A stretch of DNA of 64,000 nucleotides from Clostridiales bacterium (GTDB lineage Bacteria; Bacillota; Clostridia; Lachnospirales; Lachnospiraceae), in contig JAHZHN010000012.1 in assembly GCA_019420275.1 (NCBI GenBank), forward strand, positions 1 through 64,000. Direction: 5' to 3'. The translations under genes and the position numbers were made by a program. Shown one piece after another: positions 15,510-24,881 of the stretch. How positions within the stretch are numbered: position 1 is the first letter of the stretch; every line of letters begins with the position of its first letter. The notes below the pieces were generated by a model that was not told where the DNA came from, did not search any database, and worked only from the letters and a program-made list of their open reading frames with translations.

Positions 15510-16595
15510 CTAATCCATCGTATCCATATATTTCATGTACTTAACAACCATTAATGCGATCTTAAACGCTATCGCATCTTCAAAATTCCTTAGATCCAGA
15601 TTTGTATTCTTCTGAATCTTGTCCAGACGGTAAACCAGAGTGTTCCTATGTATAAACAGCTGTCTGGACGTCTCTGACACATTGAGATTATTCTCAAAAA
15701 ACTTATCAATTGTAATCAGAGTTTCTTCATCAATGGAATCCGGAGAATAATCTCCAAATACCTCCCGAATGAACATTTTGCACAGCGGAAGCGGAAGCTG
15801 ATAAATCAGTCGCCCGATTCCCAGCTGATTGTATGCAATCACTGTGGATTCCTCATAAAAAATCTTACTGACTTCCAGAGCAATCTGAGCTTCCTTATAA
15901 GACCGGGACACATCTTTGATGTTGTCCGCCGGATTCCCAATCGCAATCTTCACATCCAAAATCTGCTCTGCTTCCAGAGCCTCTACAATCCGAGATGCAT
16001 GATTGATAAAATTCTTCTGTATATCCTCTTCTCCAACCTCGGTTACATATACTATGCTCTTTTCATCCACTGCCGTAATAAAATCTGACTCTCGGATCAA
16101 ATTCAGCTGCTTCATAGCTTCCACCAGATTATGATCTTTGCCATAAGAAGTCTGAATCAAAAAAGCAATCCTTCTCGTTTCCACATCAATGTGCAGTTTC
16201 TTGGCACGGTTGTAAATATCTACCAGAAGCAAATTATCCAACAGAAGATTCTTTACAAAGTTCTCTTTATCAAATCGTTCCTTATACGCAACCAAGAGAT
16301 TCTCAATCTGGAAAACAGCCAATTTCCCAATCGTATAATCATTTTCATTCTGTCCCTGGATCAAAAGAATATACTCCAGTCTTTTATCGTCAAAAATCTT
16401 AAAATACTGTACCCCATCAATCACCTGACTTTCGGCCATAGATTCAGAAAAGGATCTAACTTCTTTCTCAACATCGTCGATCTCATCCACAGTCTGAACG
16501 ACCGGATGGCCGGACAGATCCATGACGCATAAATCAACTTCCGTTATCCCCTTAATTCCATTAATTGTTTCCTGTAAAACCTGATTCGAAATCAT
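15510..16595 (-). CDS. CdaR/PucR-type helix-turn-helix regulator
   Basis: The protein has 361 residues. The C terminus holds a PucR/CdaR HTH (NVSETSRQLFIHRNTLVYRLDKIQ, about 312-335), and the middle (about 140-290) resembles the GGDEF-like domain of this family. The N-terminal 100 residues look like a small sensor domain. CdaR proteins were named for sugar-diacid control, but this one is the first gene of the ftsEX-hydrolase unit, 4 bases before ftsE. Control of envelope genes or a physiological sensor role is therefore as plausible. The effector is unknown. Confidence 0.8.
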   Translation of the reverse strand: MISNQVLQETINGIKGITEVDLCVMDLSGHPVVQTVDEIDDVEKEVRSFSESMAESQVIDGVQYFKIFDDKRLEYILLIQGQNENDYTIGKLAVFQIENLLVAYKERFDKENFVKNLLLDNLLLVDIYNRAKKLHIDVETRRIAFLIQTSYGKDHNLVEAMKQLNLIRESDFITAVDEKSIVYVTEVGEEDIQKNFINHASRIVEALEAEQILDVKIAIGNPADNIKDVSRSYKEAQIALEVSKIFYEESTVIAYNQLGIGRLIYQLPLPLCKMFIREVFGDYSPDSIDEETLITIDKFFENNLNVSETSRQLFIHRNTLVYRLDKIQKNTNLDLRNFEDAIAFKIALMVVKYMKYMDTMD

Positions 16596-16691
16596 TCCTT
16601 CATCAACCTTTCCCTATGTGCCTTCTTCTTTTTCTTCTACTATACAGCATTTTTAACAAGAAAAAAAGAAAAAATCAGGTTTTTTTTACAC

Positions 16692-17518
16692 TCATTGTAT
16701 ATTTTTCACAAATCCTTCTCCTAAAATCTCCCTTGCATCTGTAATTACCACAAAAGCCTGCGGATCCTTCTCTTTCACGATCTCCTTCATCGCCGGCGTT
16801 TCTTTCTTTGATACTATGCACAAAAGCATAGGAATCTGGCGGCCGGAATAACCGCCATATGAGACGATTTTTGTAACTCCCCGCTTTTTTTCGTACAAAA
16901 TCGCCTCTGCGATTTCTTCTCCCTTGGAACTGATGACCAGAAACAGTTTCGATACTCCTGGGCCTTCTGCAATCGTATCTGCAATTTTTGTGATCCCATA
17001 GATGCAAAGCAGCGCATAACAGGCATTCTCAATTCCAAATACAAAGATTCCTAAAAAAACGATTCCTCCGTCAAAAATGCCAAGAAGCACCGCAATACTA
17101 ACTCTTGGAAATCTCTTTTTCATCAGAAAGGCAATCAGATCAGTTCCTCCGGTGGAATTTCCATCTCTAAGTATAATTCCAATCCCTGTACCCATCAGGA
17201 GACTGCCCAATATCAGATTAACATAAAAATCCTGTGGAAAAAAAGCGAATTTTGGCAGCAGCCCCAAAAAAATGACAGCAATACAGCTCCAAACAAAGTA
17301 TTCCAGAAAAAATTCCTGTTTTTTTGCCGGTAAGCCACAATGAAAAAAGGAACATTCAGTATGGTGTTCGCAGCCCACAACGGTATACCAAACATGCTCC
17401 ATAGAATGATCCCTAATCCGCTGAATCCTCCAGTCACAATGCCAAATGGCTGAAATACCGTATTTGTTGCTGCCGCCATACAAAATGTCCCCAGCATTAT
17501 CTTAAAATAATTCTTCAA
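16692..17518 (-). pseudogene. YitT-family membrane protein with a single-base frameshift
   Basis: The 5' part (TTG start at 17518, AGGAGG 8 bases before it) encodes a normal YitT N terminus with three membrane helices up to ..GAVLLSFF. After a T7 run (minus strand, 17272-17266) the family sequence continues in another frame: GLLPKFAFF, VNLILGSLLMGTGIGI, the signature STGGTD, and a C-terminal DUF2179 domain. One extra T would join the two frames into LLSFFLGLLPKF and give a full-length protein of about 275 residues. YitT proteins are uncharacterised membrane proteins. The break could be real decay, slippage expression or a sequence error. Confidence 0.85.
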
Positions 17519-17587
17519 TCGAAATTCCTCCTAAACCATTTATGGTATGGTTAGTATGAAAAAATTTCGAATTCCTATCCACAAATC

Positions 17588-18859
17588 TTAAATCTCATCT
17601 TCTGTTCCAAGTACGATACAAATCTTTGCTCCGCTGCTCACCTGACCAACTTCATATTCCGGATTTTTGAAATAACTCTTTAAATCCTGCCCCAGGCCTT
17701 CTTCCGCGATAATAATCTTCGTATGAGTCAATTCTCCCTGCTGGTTTGTCTTAACAGATCCGATACTATATCCGTTCTCTGTCAGCTTATCTTTCCATCG
17801 ACTGGCCAGACCAGAGATCTGCGTCGAATTCTGAATCTCAATCGTAATACTCTTGGAAGAATCTTTTGTATCTTCTGTAGCGGCTTTCGTTGTCTTCTCC
17901 GTTGATGTATTAGTTGCCTCTAGTGCAGAATCAACATCTCCATTTTCAGAAAGAATCTTATCAAACACTTTTTTTGCTGCATCTGTATCTACTTTGAATT
18001 TTCCGCCGCTTTGTGTTCCTTCCAGAATTAAATAATTAAAATCATCATCTTTGATGGATTGAATCTGTTCCAGATTATCTGAAACATCACTATATTTTGT
18101 ATCAGAATTCACCTTGGAATAATAATCCTTGACATACTTGTCAAAATCAGAAGATGTCATACTTGCTGCTGTCTTCGTCGTCTGTACCAAAATATCTCCA
18201 ATTAATGTCATATGCACATCTTCATCTTCGATATTAGCCCCATTGGACAGCAATGCCAGGACCGCATCTCCATCCACTGTATTTTCCCCTGATGTCAGTG
18301 TTACAGATTTTCCGTTTTGATCTTCATAGCTGACAGCCTGACTTAAATCTACTTGAACAGTTCCTGCGTTGTCAACAATATCTACAAGATCATCATCCTT
18401 GATCAGCTCATAGGAATTAATTGTAATTCCAAGAGTCTCTTCTACCTGCTCCTTCATCGTATTCCCATCATCGCTCATGGCTTTGATGACATCTGATATT
18501 ACTGCAGTATCCACACTCTCTCCCATCTCTTGTTCAATGGCCCGTTTTCCATCATCTGTAAGATTCAGCACCATATCTGAGCGGAGTGGGATATAGATCA
18601 TCTGTTTGTTTTTGCTGTGATACACTCGAATTGCCATCATGTCTCCCGCCTGCATCAGCGCCACATCAACCCGGTCTTCGTTTTCTTTTTTCAGCTGCTG
18701 GGAAACCTCTTTTTTCTTTTCCTTTGCAAATTTATAAGAAAAGAATTGCCTCACAGCAAAAAAGCTGGCAATTCCACCAATAGCCATCGTCAAAATCACA
18801 ACAAGAACCCTTGCAAAAATAGCTCTGATCCCTGCCTTTTCCTTTTTCTTTTTTGACAT
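17588..18859 (-). CDS. LCP-like membrane protein with C-terminal LytR_C domain
   Basis: The protein has 423 residues, with a basic N terminus and one membrane helix at about 12-36. An extracellular region (60-220) follows the order of LytR-CpsA-Psr domains: IYIPLRSD where LCP enzymes have the LVSIPRD strand, LGITINSYELI, a VDNAGTVQVDL strand and the final DGDAVLAL. Several usual arginines for the pyrophosphate are missing or shifted. A Ser/Thr-rich stretch (about 300-330) leads to a LytR_C domain (about 330-420). LCP enzymes attach glycopolymers to peptidoglycan, and this one may be a divergent or inactive member. Confidence 0.7.
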   Translation of the reverse strand: MSKKKKEKAGIRAIFARVLVVILTMAIGGIASFFAVRQFFSYKFAKEKKKEVSQQLKKENEDRVDVALMQAGDMMAIRVYHSKNKQMIYIPLRSDMVLNLTDDGKRAIEQEMGESVDTAVISDVIKAMSDDGNTMKEQVEETLGITINSYELIKDDDLVDIVDNAGTVQVDLSQAVSYEDQNGKSVTLTSGENTVDGDAVLALLSNGANIEDEDVHMTLIGDILVQTTKTAASMTSSDFDKYVKDYYSKVNSDTKYSDVSDNLEQIQSIKDDDFNYLILEGTQSGGKFKVDTDAAKKVFDKILSENGDVDSALEATNTSTEKTTKAATEDTKDSSKSITIEIQNSTQISGLASRWKDKLTENGYSIGSVKTNQQGELTHTKIIIAEEGLGQDLKSYFKNPEYEVGQVSSGAKICIVLGTEDEI

Positions 18860-18890
18860 TTGTCTGCTCCTTCCGTCTACAATTTCGTTC

Positions 18891-18919
18891 AGTATAACAA
18901 ATAATTCGATTCATTTCAA
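18891..18919 (-). promoter_or_regulatory. Promoter of the LCP-like gene
   Basis: The minus strand shows TTGAAA (18919-18914), a 17-base spacer and TATACT (18896-18891), about 32 bases before the start codon. Confidence 0.65.
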
Positions 18920-18992
18920 TAATGCACTATGTTATAATCTTATATAATTGTCCTTAATATTTTCTTAAATTCAAAAACATCGGAGGTTTTTT

Positions 18993-19718
18993 ATGAAAAC
19001 AGTATTAATAACCGGAAGTTCTCGTGGGATTGGCCGAGCTGCAGCACTGTGTTTTGCTGCCAACGGATGGAACGTCATTATCCATGGATTTAGTCATCCC
19101 CAAAATCTATCTTCTTTGGAAGAAGCAGTCAAAAAAAAGGGGGTCTCTTGTCTGTCTTTTACCGGTGATATCAGCAATCCCTGTTTTGTAAACGAAATGA
19201 TCCACAAGTCAGTCTCCCATTTTGGCACCATTGACTGTCTTGTCAATAATGCAGGAATTTCCCGAATCAGTCTTTTTACTGACACTACAGTCAAAGACTG
19301 GCATGAAATGTTAAATACAAACCTCCTGTCCGTTTTTGCTGCCTGCCGCAGCATCCTCCCACATATGATTTCCCGGCATTCTGGAAAAATTATCAATATC
19401 TCTTCCATATGGGGAGAGGCCGGAGCTTCCTGTGAAGTTCTCTATTCTGCTTCCAAAGGCGGCATCAACGCATTTACAAAAGCACTGGCAAAAGAAGTCG
19501 CTCCCAGCAATATCCAGGTTAACGCCATCGCCTTTGGCATGATCAATACAGATATGAACCAAGAATTTTCAGAAGAAGACCGGCAGATGATCCGTGAGGA
19601 AATCCCGGCCGATTATATAGCCAGTCCTGAAGAAGCCGCTTCGATGATTTATCACACGGCCACAGCGCCTGCTTATATGACCGGACAGATCATTACTTTT
19701 TCCGGAGGGTGGTATTAA
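18993..19718 (+). CDS. Short-chain dehydrogenase/reductase (FabG-like)
   Basis: This classical SDR has 241 residues. The cofactor motif TGSSRGIG is at 7-14, NNAG at 85-88, the active-site serine in NISS (near 138), and YxxxK at Y151/K155. The sequence is closest in style to 3-oxoacyl-ACP reductases, yet no fatty-acid genes adjoin it and it is transcribed alone on the plus strand. The substrate cannot be fixed from sequence. GGAGG precedes the ATG, and its 3' end overlaps the end of convergent tex by 4 bases. Confidence 0.85.
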   Translation: MKTVLITGSSRGIGRAAALCFAANGWNVIIHGFSHPQNLSSLEEAVKKKGVSCLSFTGDISNPCFVNEMIHKSVSHFGTIDCLVNNAGISRISLFTDTTVKDWHEMLNTNLLSVFAACRSILPHMISRHSGKIINISSIWGEAGASCEVLYSASKGGINAFTKALAKEVAPSNIQVNAIAFGMINTDMNQEFSEEDRQMIREEIPADYIASPEEAASMIYHTATAPAYMTGQIITFSGGWY

Positions 19719-21859
19719 CGTTCTTTCATCGTCAGCTGGATCCTTTTTTTTGCTTCATCTACACTGACTACCGTCACATCTACTATATCACCAACACTGA
19801 CTACTTCCAGAGGATGTTTGATATATTTCTCAGACATCTGCGATATATGGACCAAACCATCTTGATGAACACCAATATCCACAAACGCTCCAAAATCAAT
19901 CACATTTCTTACAGTTCCTTTCAACTTCATTCCTGGTTTCAAATCTTTCATTTCCAGGACATCCGTTCTAAGGATCGGCTTCGGCAGATCCTCTCTTGGA
20001 TCTCTTCCCGGCTTTTCCAATTCTTTTACAATATCCCTTAAAGTAATCTCACCGATTCCCAATTCTTGTGACAGCTGGCTGTAATCCGTAATCTCCCTGC
20101 TTATCCCCCTAACACCTTCTCTTGTCAGTGCCTCCAGGGAATATCCCAGCCGCTTTAACAGTTGCTTTGTCTCCCCATATGTTTCCGGATGGACGCCTGT
20201 TGCGTCCAGGGGCTGATCTCCGCCGGTCACTCTTAAAAATCCTGCACATTGTTCAAATGCCTTCGGTCCCAGTTTGGCCACTTTCAGCAGTTCTTTCCTA
20301 TTTTGAAATCTTCCGTTTTCTTCCCGATAAGAAACAATATTTTTCGCCACTGTTTTTGAAATCCCTGAGACATATTCCAGCAAAGACGCAGACGCCGTAT
20401 TTAAGTCTACTCCTACCTTATTTACTGTGGCTTCTACAACTCCTTCCAAAGCTTTTGACAGCTGTTTTTGATTCATATCATGCTGATACTGCCCCACTCC
20501 TATGGCTTTTGGCTCAATCTTTACCAATTCTGCCAGCGGATCCTGCACCCTTCTGGCGATAGATGCGGCACTTCTCTGACCTACATCAAAATTTGGAAAT
20601 TCTTCTGCCGCCAGTTTGCTGGCGGAATATACAGACGCTCCTGCTTCGTTTGTAATCACATACTGCACCGGTTCTGAAATTTCTTTTAACATTTCCACAA
20701 CAATCTGCTCTGATTCCCGGGATGCAGTCCCGTTTCCGATTGAAATCAGTGTAATCCCATATTTTTTAATCAGCCGCTTCACCGTCTTTTTCGCTTCTTC
20801 TACTTTATTTTGAGGTGCTGTTGGATAAATTACAACCGTATCCAACACTTTTCCTGTAGCGTCTACGACTGCCAGCTTACAGCCGGTCCGAAAGGCCGGA
20901 TCCCATCCAAGGACAATCTGTCCTGCAATCGGCGGCTGCATCAGAAGCTGTTCCAGATTTTTGCCAAATAATTTGATGGCTTCTGTTTCAGCTTTTTCCG
21001 TCAACTCGCTGCGAATATCTCTTTCAATAGATGGTGCAATCAGTCTTTTATAGCTGTCTTCAATCGCTTCCAGCAGAATTTTGGTCGTATATTCATTTCT
21101 CTTTGTGATCACATGTCTGGTTAAATAACCGGCAATTCTCTTTTGGTCCGGCTCGATCTTTACCTGAAGAATTCCTTCTTTTTCTCCACGGTTTATGGCC
21201 AAGATCCGATATCCGGCAATCCGGCAGACCGGTTCTTTAAAATCATAATACATTTCAAAAACAGAAGATTCAGCAGGCTTTTTGGCTGCAGAAACAATGT
21301 CCCCATGATCCCACGTAGACTTGCGGATATAGCTGCGGTACTTCGCATTATCTGAAATCATTTCCGCAAGAATATCTTTTGCGCCTTTGACAGCATCATC
21401 TGCTGTGGCAACGCCTTTTTCTTCATCAATGTATTTTTTTGCTTCCTCTTCTGCCGGCAGCTTCATCTGCTGCGCAAGAATCATTTTTGCAAAAGGTTCG
21501 AGACCTTTTTCCCTGGCAGCCATTGCCCGAGTTCGTTTTTTCTGTTTATACGGACGATAAATATCCTCTACAGCAACTAAAGTCCTTGCTTCCTCAAGAC
21601 TCTTTGCCAGCTGCGGTGTCATTTTCCCCTGTTCTTCAATGCTCTTTGCCACAGTCTCCTTTCGCTCCTGGAGACTGCGCAGATAAACTAGTCTTTCATA
21701 CAAATTTCTAAGAGTCTCATCATCCAGAGACCCCGTCATTTCCTTTCGGTATCTGGCGATAAACGGAATCGTATTTCCCTCATCAATCAGCTTAATAGTT
21801 GTCTCTGCCTGCTGCCGTTTGATTCCTAATTCTTCCTGCAAAATTCTTATAATATCCAT
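19715..21859 (-). CDS. tex: Tex-family RNA-binding transcription accessory protein
   Basis: Tex is a cytoplasmic nucleic-acid-binding protein related to eukaryotic Spt6. The 714-residue product has the N-terminal helical Tex domains, a YqgF/RNase H-like domain around 320-450 (GWDPAFRTGCKLAVVDATG), helix-hairpin-helix repeats around 490-560 (NTASASLLEYVSGISKTVAKNI), and a C-terminal S1 domain (about 640-712, GTVRNVIDFGAFVDIG). The length is typical. It is followed convergently by the SDR gene. Confidence 0.96.
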   Translation of the reverse strand: MDIIRILQEELGIKRQQAETTIKLIDEGNTIPFIARYRKEMTGSLDDETLRNLYERLVYLRSLQERKETVAKSIEEQGKMTPQLAKSLEEARTLVAVEDIYRPYKQKKRTRAMAAREKGLEPFAKMILAQQMKLPAEEEAKKYIDEEKGVATADDAVKGAKDILAEMISDNAKYRSYIRKSTWDHGDIVSAAKKPAESSVFEMYYDFKEPVCRIAGYRILAINRGEKEGILQVKIEPDQKRIAGYLTRHVITKRNEYTTKILLEAIEDSYKRLIAPSIERDIRSELTEKAETEAIKLFGKNLEQLLMQPPIAGQIVLGWDPAFRTGCKLAVVDATGKVLDTVVIYPTAPQNKVEEAKKTVKRLIKKYGITLISIGNGTASRESEQIVVEMLKEISEPVQYVITNEAGASVYSASKLAAEEFPNFDVGQRSAASIARRVQDPLAELVKIEPKAIGVGQYQHDMNQKQLSKALEGVVEATVNKVGVDLNTASASLLEYVSGISKTVAKNIVSYREENGRFQNRKELLKVAKLGPKAFEQCAGFLRVTGGDQPLDATGVHPETYGETKQLLKRLGYSLEALTREGVRGISREITDYSQLSQELGIGEITLRDIVKELEKPGRDPREDLPKPILRTDVLEMKDLKPGMKLKGTVRNVIDFGAFVDIGVHQDGLVHISQMSEKYIKHPLEVVSVGDIVDVTVVSVDEAKKRIQLTMKER

Positions 21860-21870
21860 TTTTCCATTCC

Positions 21871-22365
21871 TTATAAGTCGATGATGATTCTCTGGCCTTT
21901 CGCCTGAAACTGCCGATACTTCACTCCGGCCATATCAAACATCTTCTTTGATGCCATCGTCGCGTCTGAATCTGCATATTTGTCCTGCATATAGATGACT
22001 TCCTTCATTCCACTCTGAATAATTGCCTTCGCACATTCATTGCACGGAAACAGCGTCACATAGACCCTGGCGCCTTCCAATGAACCGCCTCCATAATTTA
22101 ATATGGCATTGAGTTCCGCATGGCAAACATAAAAATATTTTGTATCAAGCGGTTCTCCTTCTCTCTCCCACGGCATATCGTCATCATTGCATCCAATCGG
22201 CATTCCATTGTATCCCACTGACAGGATTTTATTATGATCATTGACCAGACAGGCCCCTACCTGTGTATGATCATCTTTGCTCCTCTGGGCAGAGAGCAGA
22301 GCAATCCCCATAAAATACTGATCCCATGAAATATAATCATTTCGTTTCATCGATCCTGCTTCCAT
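21871..22365 (-). CDS. dCMP deaminase (ComEB-type)
   Basis: The enzyme converts dCMP to dUMP for dTTP synthesis. The zinc ligands are visible in HAE (82-84) and PCNEC (107-111), the CDA signature. It has 164 residues from the outermost ATG. An ATG five codons later (22350) gives the more usual start MKRNDYISWDQYFM and may be the true one, since the outer ATG directly abuts its purine-rich site. It begins after the lysC terminator and precedes tex by 11 bases. Confidence 0.92.
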   Translation of the reverse strand: MEAGSMKRNDYISWDQYFMGIALLSAQRSKDDHTQVGACLVNDHNKILSVGYNGMPIGCNDDDMPWEREGEPLDTKYFYVCHAELNAILNYGGGSLEGARVYVTLFPCNECAKAIIQSGMKEVIYMQDKYADSDATMASKKMFDMAGVKYRQFQAKGQRIIIDL

Positions 22366-22378
22366 CCTTTCTTATCTG

Positions 22379-22415
22379 AAAAAACCGCCTGAACTAGTAT
22401 ACAGGCGGTTTTTTC
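22379..22415 (-). terminator. Terminator downstream of lysC
   Basis: A perfect stem AAAAACCGCCTG/CAGGCGGTTTTT with a 9-10 base loop lies 6 bases after the lysC stop and ends in a T run on the minus strand. Confidence 0.92.
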
Positions 22416-22420
22416 GATTG

Positions 22421-23623
22421 CTACATTTTAAATGCGCTGTGCGCGGCGATCATTGCCTTTTCCATATCTTCTTTGTTCACCAAAACTGTTACACGAATCT
22501 CAGATGTAGAAATCATACGAATATTGATATTGGCTTCATATAATGCCTGGAACATACGGGCTGCCATTCCATAATGATTTCGCAGTCCTACTCCTATGAT
22601 GGATACTTTCGCCATTTCCGTAGTATAATTAATTCCTTCATAGGCATCATCAGAAAGATGATCTTCCAATGCCTTTACTGCAAGTTCCATATCACTTTCT
22701 TTTACTGTGAAAGAAATATCTTTCTTATTTCCTCGTCCCACAGACTGAAGAATCATATCAACGTTTACATTCTTTTTAGCCAGAACATTAAAAATCTTAA
22801 ATGCCATTCCTGGAATGTCCTCCACCCCAAGAACAGAAATTCTTGCCGCATCATCGTCACCTGCAACACCGCTGATTTCAGAAGTTCTTTTTCTTACATT
22901 TTCTTTTACAACTGTTCCTTCTTCCAGAGTCATGCTGGATCTTACCACAAGCTGCACATCATGCTTTTTCGCAAGTTCGACGGATCTATTATGCAGAACA
23001 CCTGCACCCAGTGTCGCCATCTCCAGCATCTCATCGTATGTGATCTCAGATAATTTCTTTGCATCCGGTACCTTTCTTGGATCGGCGGTATAAACTCCGT
23101 CAACATCCGTATAGATTTCACATGCATCGGCATGAAGTGCTGCTGCCAGAGCAACCGCCGTCGTATCAGAGCCGCCTCGTCCCAGAGTCGTATAATTGTC
23201 AAAGCGGTCCACTCCCTGGAATCCGGTTACGATTACGATTTTGCGCTGTTCCAGCTCATTCAGAATACGGTCTGTATCAATTCTCTTAATTCTTGCATTG
23301 CTGTATACAGAAGTTGTATGCATCGCAACCTGGAATGCGTTCAAAGACACTGCCGGCACCCCTAACGCGTCCATTGCCATAGCCATCAGAGAAACAGATG
23401 TCTGTTCTCCAGTTGTCAAAAGCATGTCCATTTCTCTTCTTGACGGATTCGGATTAATTTCCTGTGCCTTGGCAATCAGTTCATCTGTCATCTTTCCCAT
23501 CGCTGAAAGTACTACGACTACATCGTTTCCTTTCTGATATTCCTCAATACATCTCTTTGCTACATTTACAATACGGTCTTTGTTTCCTACAGAAGTACCG
23601 CCAAACTTTTTCACTACTAGCAT
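22421..23623 (-). CDS. lysC: Aspartate kinase
   Basis: Aspartate kinase phosphorylates aspartate, the first step toward lysine, threonine and methionine. The 400-residue protein opens with VVKKFGGTSVG (3-13), has the kinase core to about 245, and carries two ACT domains (about 265-330 and 340-400) for allosteric control. The length fits the class with a long single start. It follows the ApgM-like and ACT-domain genes, and the three form an amino-acid biosynthesis unit ended by a strong terminator. Confidence 0.96.
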   Translation of the reverse strand: MLVVKKFGGTSVGNKDRIVNVAKRCIEEYQKGNDVVVVLSAMGKMTDELIAKAQEINPNPSRREMDMLLTTGEQTSVSLMAMAMDALGVPAVSLNAFQVAMHTTSVYSNARIKRIDTDRILNELEQRKIVIVTGFQGVDRFDNYTTLGRGGSDTTAVALAAALHADACEIYTDVDGVYTADPRKVPDAKKLSEITYDEMLEMATLGAGVLHNRSVELAKKHDVQLVVRSSMTLEEGTVVKENVRKRTSEISGVAGDDDAARISVLGVEDIPGMAFKIFNVLAKKNVNVDMILQSVGRGNKKDISFTVKESDMELAVKALEDHLSDDAYEGINYTTEMAKVSIIGVGLRNHYGMAARMFQALYEANINIRMISTSEIRVTVLVNKEDMEKAMIAAHSAFKM

Positions 23624-23650
23624 CTTTGTGCCTCCTACATCTATCTTCTC

Positions 23651-24850
23651 TTATTTTTGTAATAAACGGTTCATCAGTTCATATCCATATTCCATGACCA
23701 GCCCTGTACTTCTAGCTGCTGCTTCACTATACTCTTCCTGACATCCCAAGGATCTGCGGCTGTCATAGATCATAAATGGAATCGGATCCTTTGTATGCGT
23801 ACGGATTGCAATCGGCGTCGGATGATCTGGCCCAATCAGCATGCGGAAATCTTCTCCCGCCTCTTCCAATCCTTCTTTTACAATTCTGACCACCTGGTCA
23901 TCCAGATATTCAATTGCCTGAACTTTATGGTCTATATTTCCCTGATGTCCCATCTCATCTGGTGCTTCTACATGAATATACGCGAAATCATCGCCTTTTT
24001 CAAGCAGCGCTTCCAGTGCGGCCTGAGCTTTCCCCTTATAATTGGTATCCAGTCCTCCATTGGCGCCTTCCACATCCAGATTTCTCATTTTGGCACCCAC
24101 GGCAATTCCTTTCAGCAAATCTACTGCAGAAACCATTGCTCCTTTCATTCCGGTCTTTCCTTCAAACTCGTCCAGCGCCGGTTTGGTTCCTGCGCCCCAA
24201 AACCAAAGGCTATTTGCCTTGTTCAGACCTTTTTCGGCTCTTGCCTCATTGATTGGATGATGATCCAGAATCTCAAAACTTTTCTTCATCATCTCCCGCA
24301 GCTTTTTTTCTTTTGGAAGATAATCTCCGATCTTCTTTCCTAAAATATCATGAGGCGGAACCAGCTCTGCCATCTTTCCATGATCCCATATCGTCAAATG
24401 ACGATAGCTTACGCCCGGATAGAATTTGTACTCATCATCTTCCAGTTCTTTCCTTACAGCTTCAATCAAAATCTTAGCCTCTTGTGTTGTGATTTCCCCG
24501 GCACTGTGGTCAAGGATTGCTTTCTCCTCGTATTCTCCCTCTTCTTCCAGAGTTACAATATTGCATCTTAAGGCAACATCTGTATCCTTCATATCCACGC
24601 CGATGCTCAGGGCTTCTAAAGGAGAACGCCCAGAATAATACTTCTGCGGATCATATCCAAGCATGGACAAATTTGCCACATCACTTCCTGCCGGAAGATT
24701 GTCCGGCACGGTATAAGCAATACCCTGTTCCGCTTTTTTTGCCATCTCATCCATGACCGGCTTATGCGCCGCCTGCAAAGGCGTTCTGCCTCCAAGGCTT
24801 TCAATTGGCTCATCGGCCATTCCATCTCCTAAAATAATTACGTATTTCAT
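23651..24850 (-). CDS. ApgM-like phosphoglycerate mutase or proposed homoserine kinase
   Basis: I use the ATG at 24850, with GGAGG 6 bases upstream, giving MKYVIILGDGMADEP. The 399-residue protein belongs to the alkaline-phosphatase superfamily branch of archaeal-type cofactor-independent phosphoglycerate mutases. The metal-binding D of GDGMAD is at the N terminus, and a C-terminal GPDHPTP segment supplies further ligands. This bacterial branch usually sits among threonine genes and has been proposed in protein-family models to act as a homoserine kinase. The position between an ACT protein and lysC favours that reading, but activity cannot be decided from sequence. Confidence 0.85.
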   Translation of the reverse strand: MKYVIILGDGMADEPIESLGGRTPLQAAHKPVMDEMAKKAEQGIAYTVPDNLPAGSDVANLSMLGYDPQKYYSGRSPLEALSIGVDMKDTDVALRCNIVTLEEEGEYEEKAILDHSAGEITTQEAKILIEAVRKELEDDEYKFYPGVSYRHLTIWDHGKMAELVPPHDILGKKIGDYLPKEKKLREMMKKSFEILDHHPINEARAEKGLNKANSLWFWGAGTKPALDEFEGKTGMKGAMVSAVDLLKGIAVGAKMRNLDVEGANGGLDTNYKGKAQAALEALLEKGDDFAYIHVEAPDEMGHQGNIDHKVQAIEYLDDQVVRIVKEGLEEAGEDFRMLIGPDHPTPIAIRTHTKDPIPFMIYDSRRSLGCQEEYSEAAARSTGLVMEYGYELMNRLLQK

Positions 24851-24881
24851 ATCAGTCCTCCAGATAATTCTAGTCAGCTTA

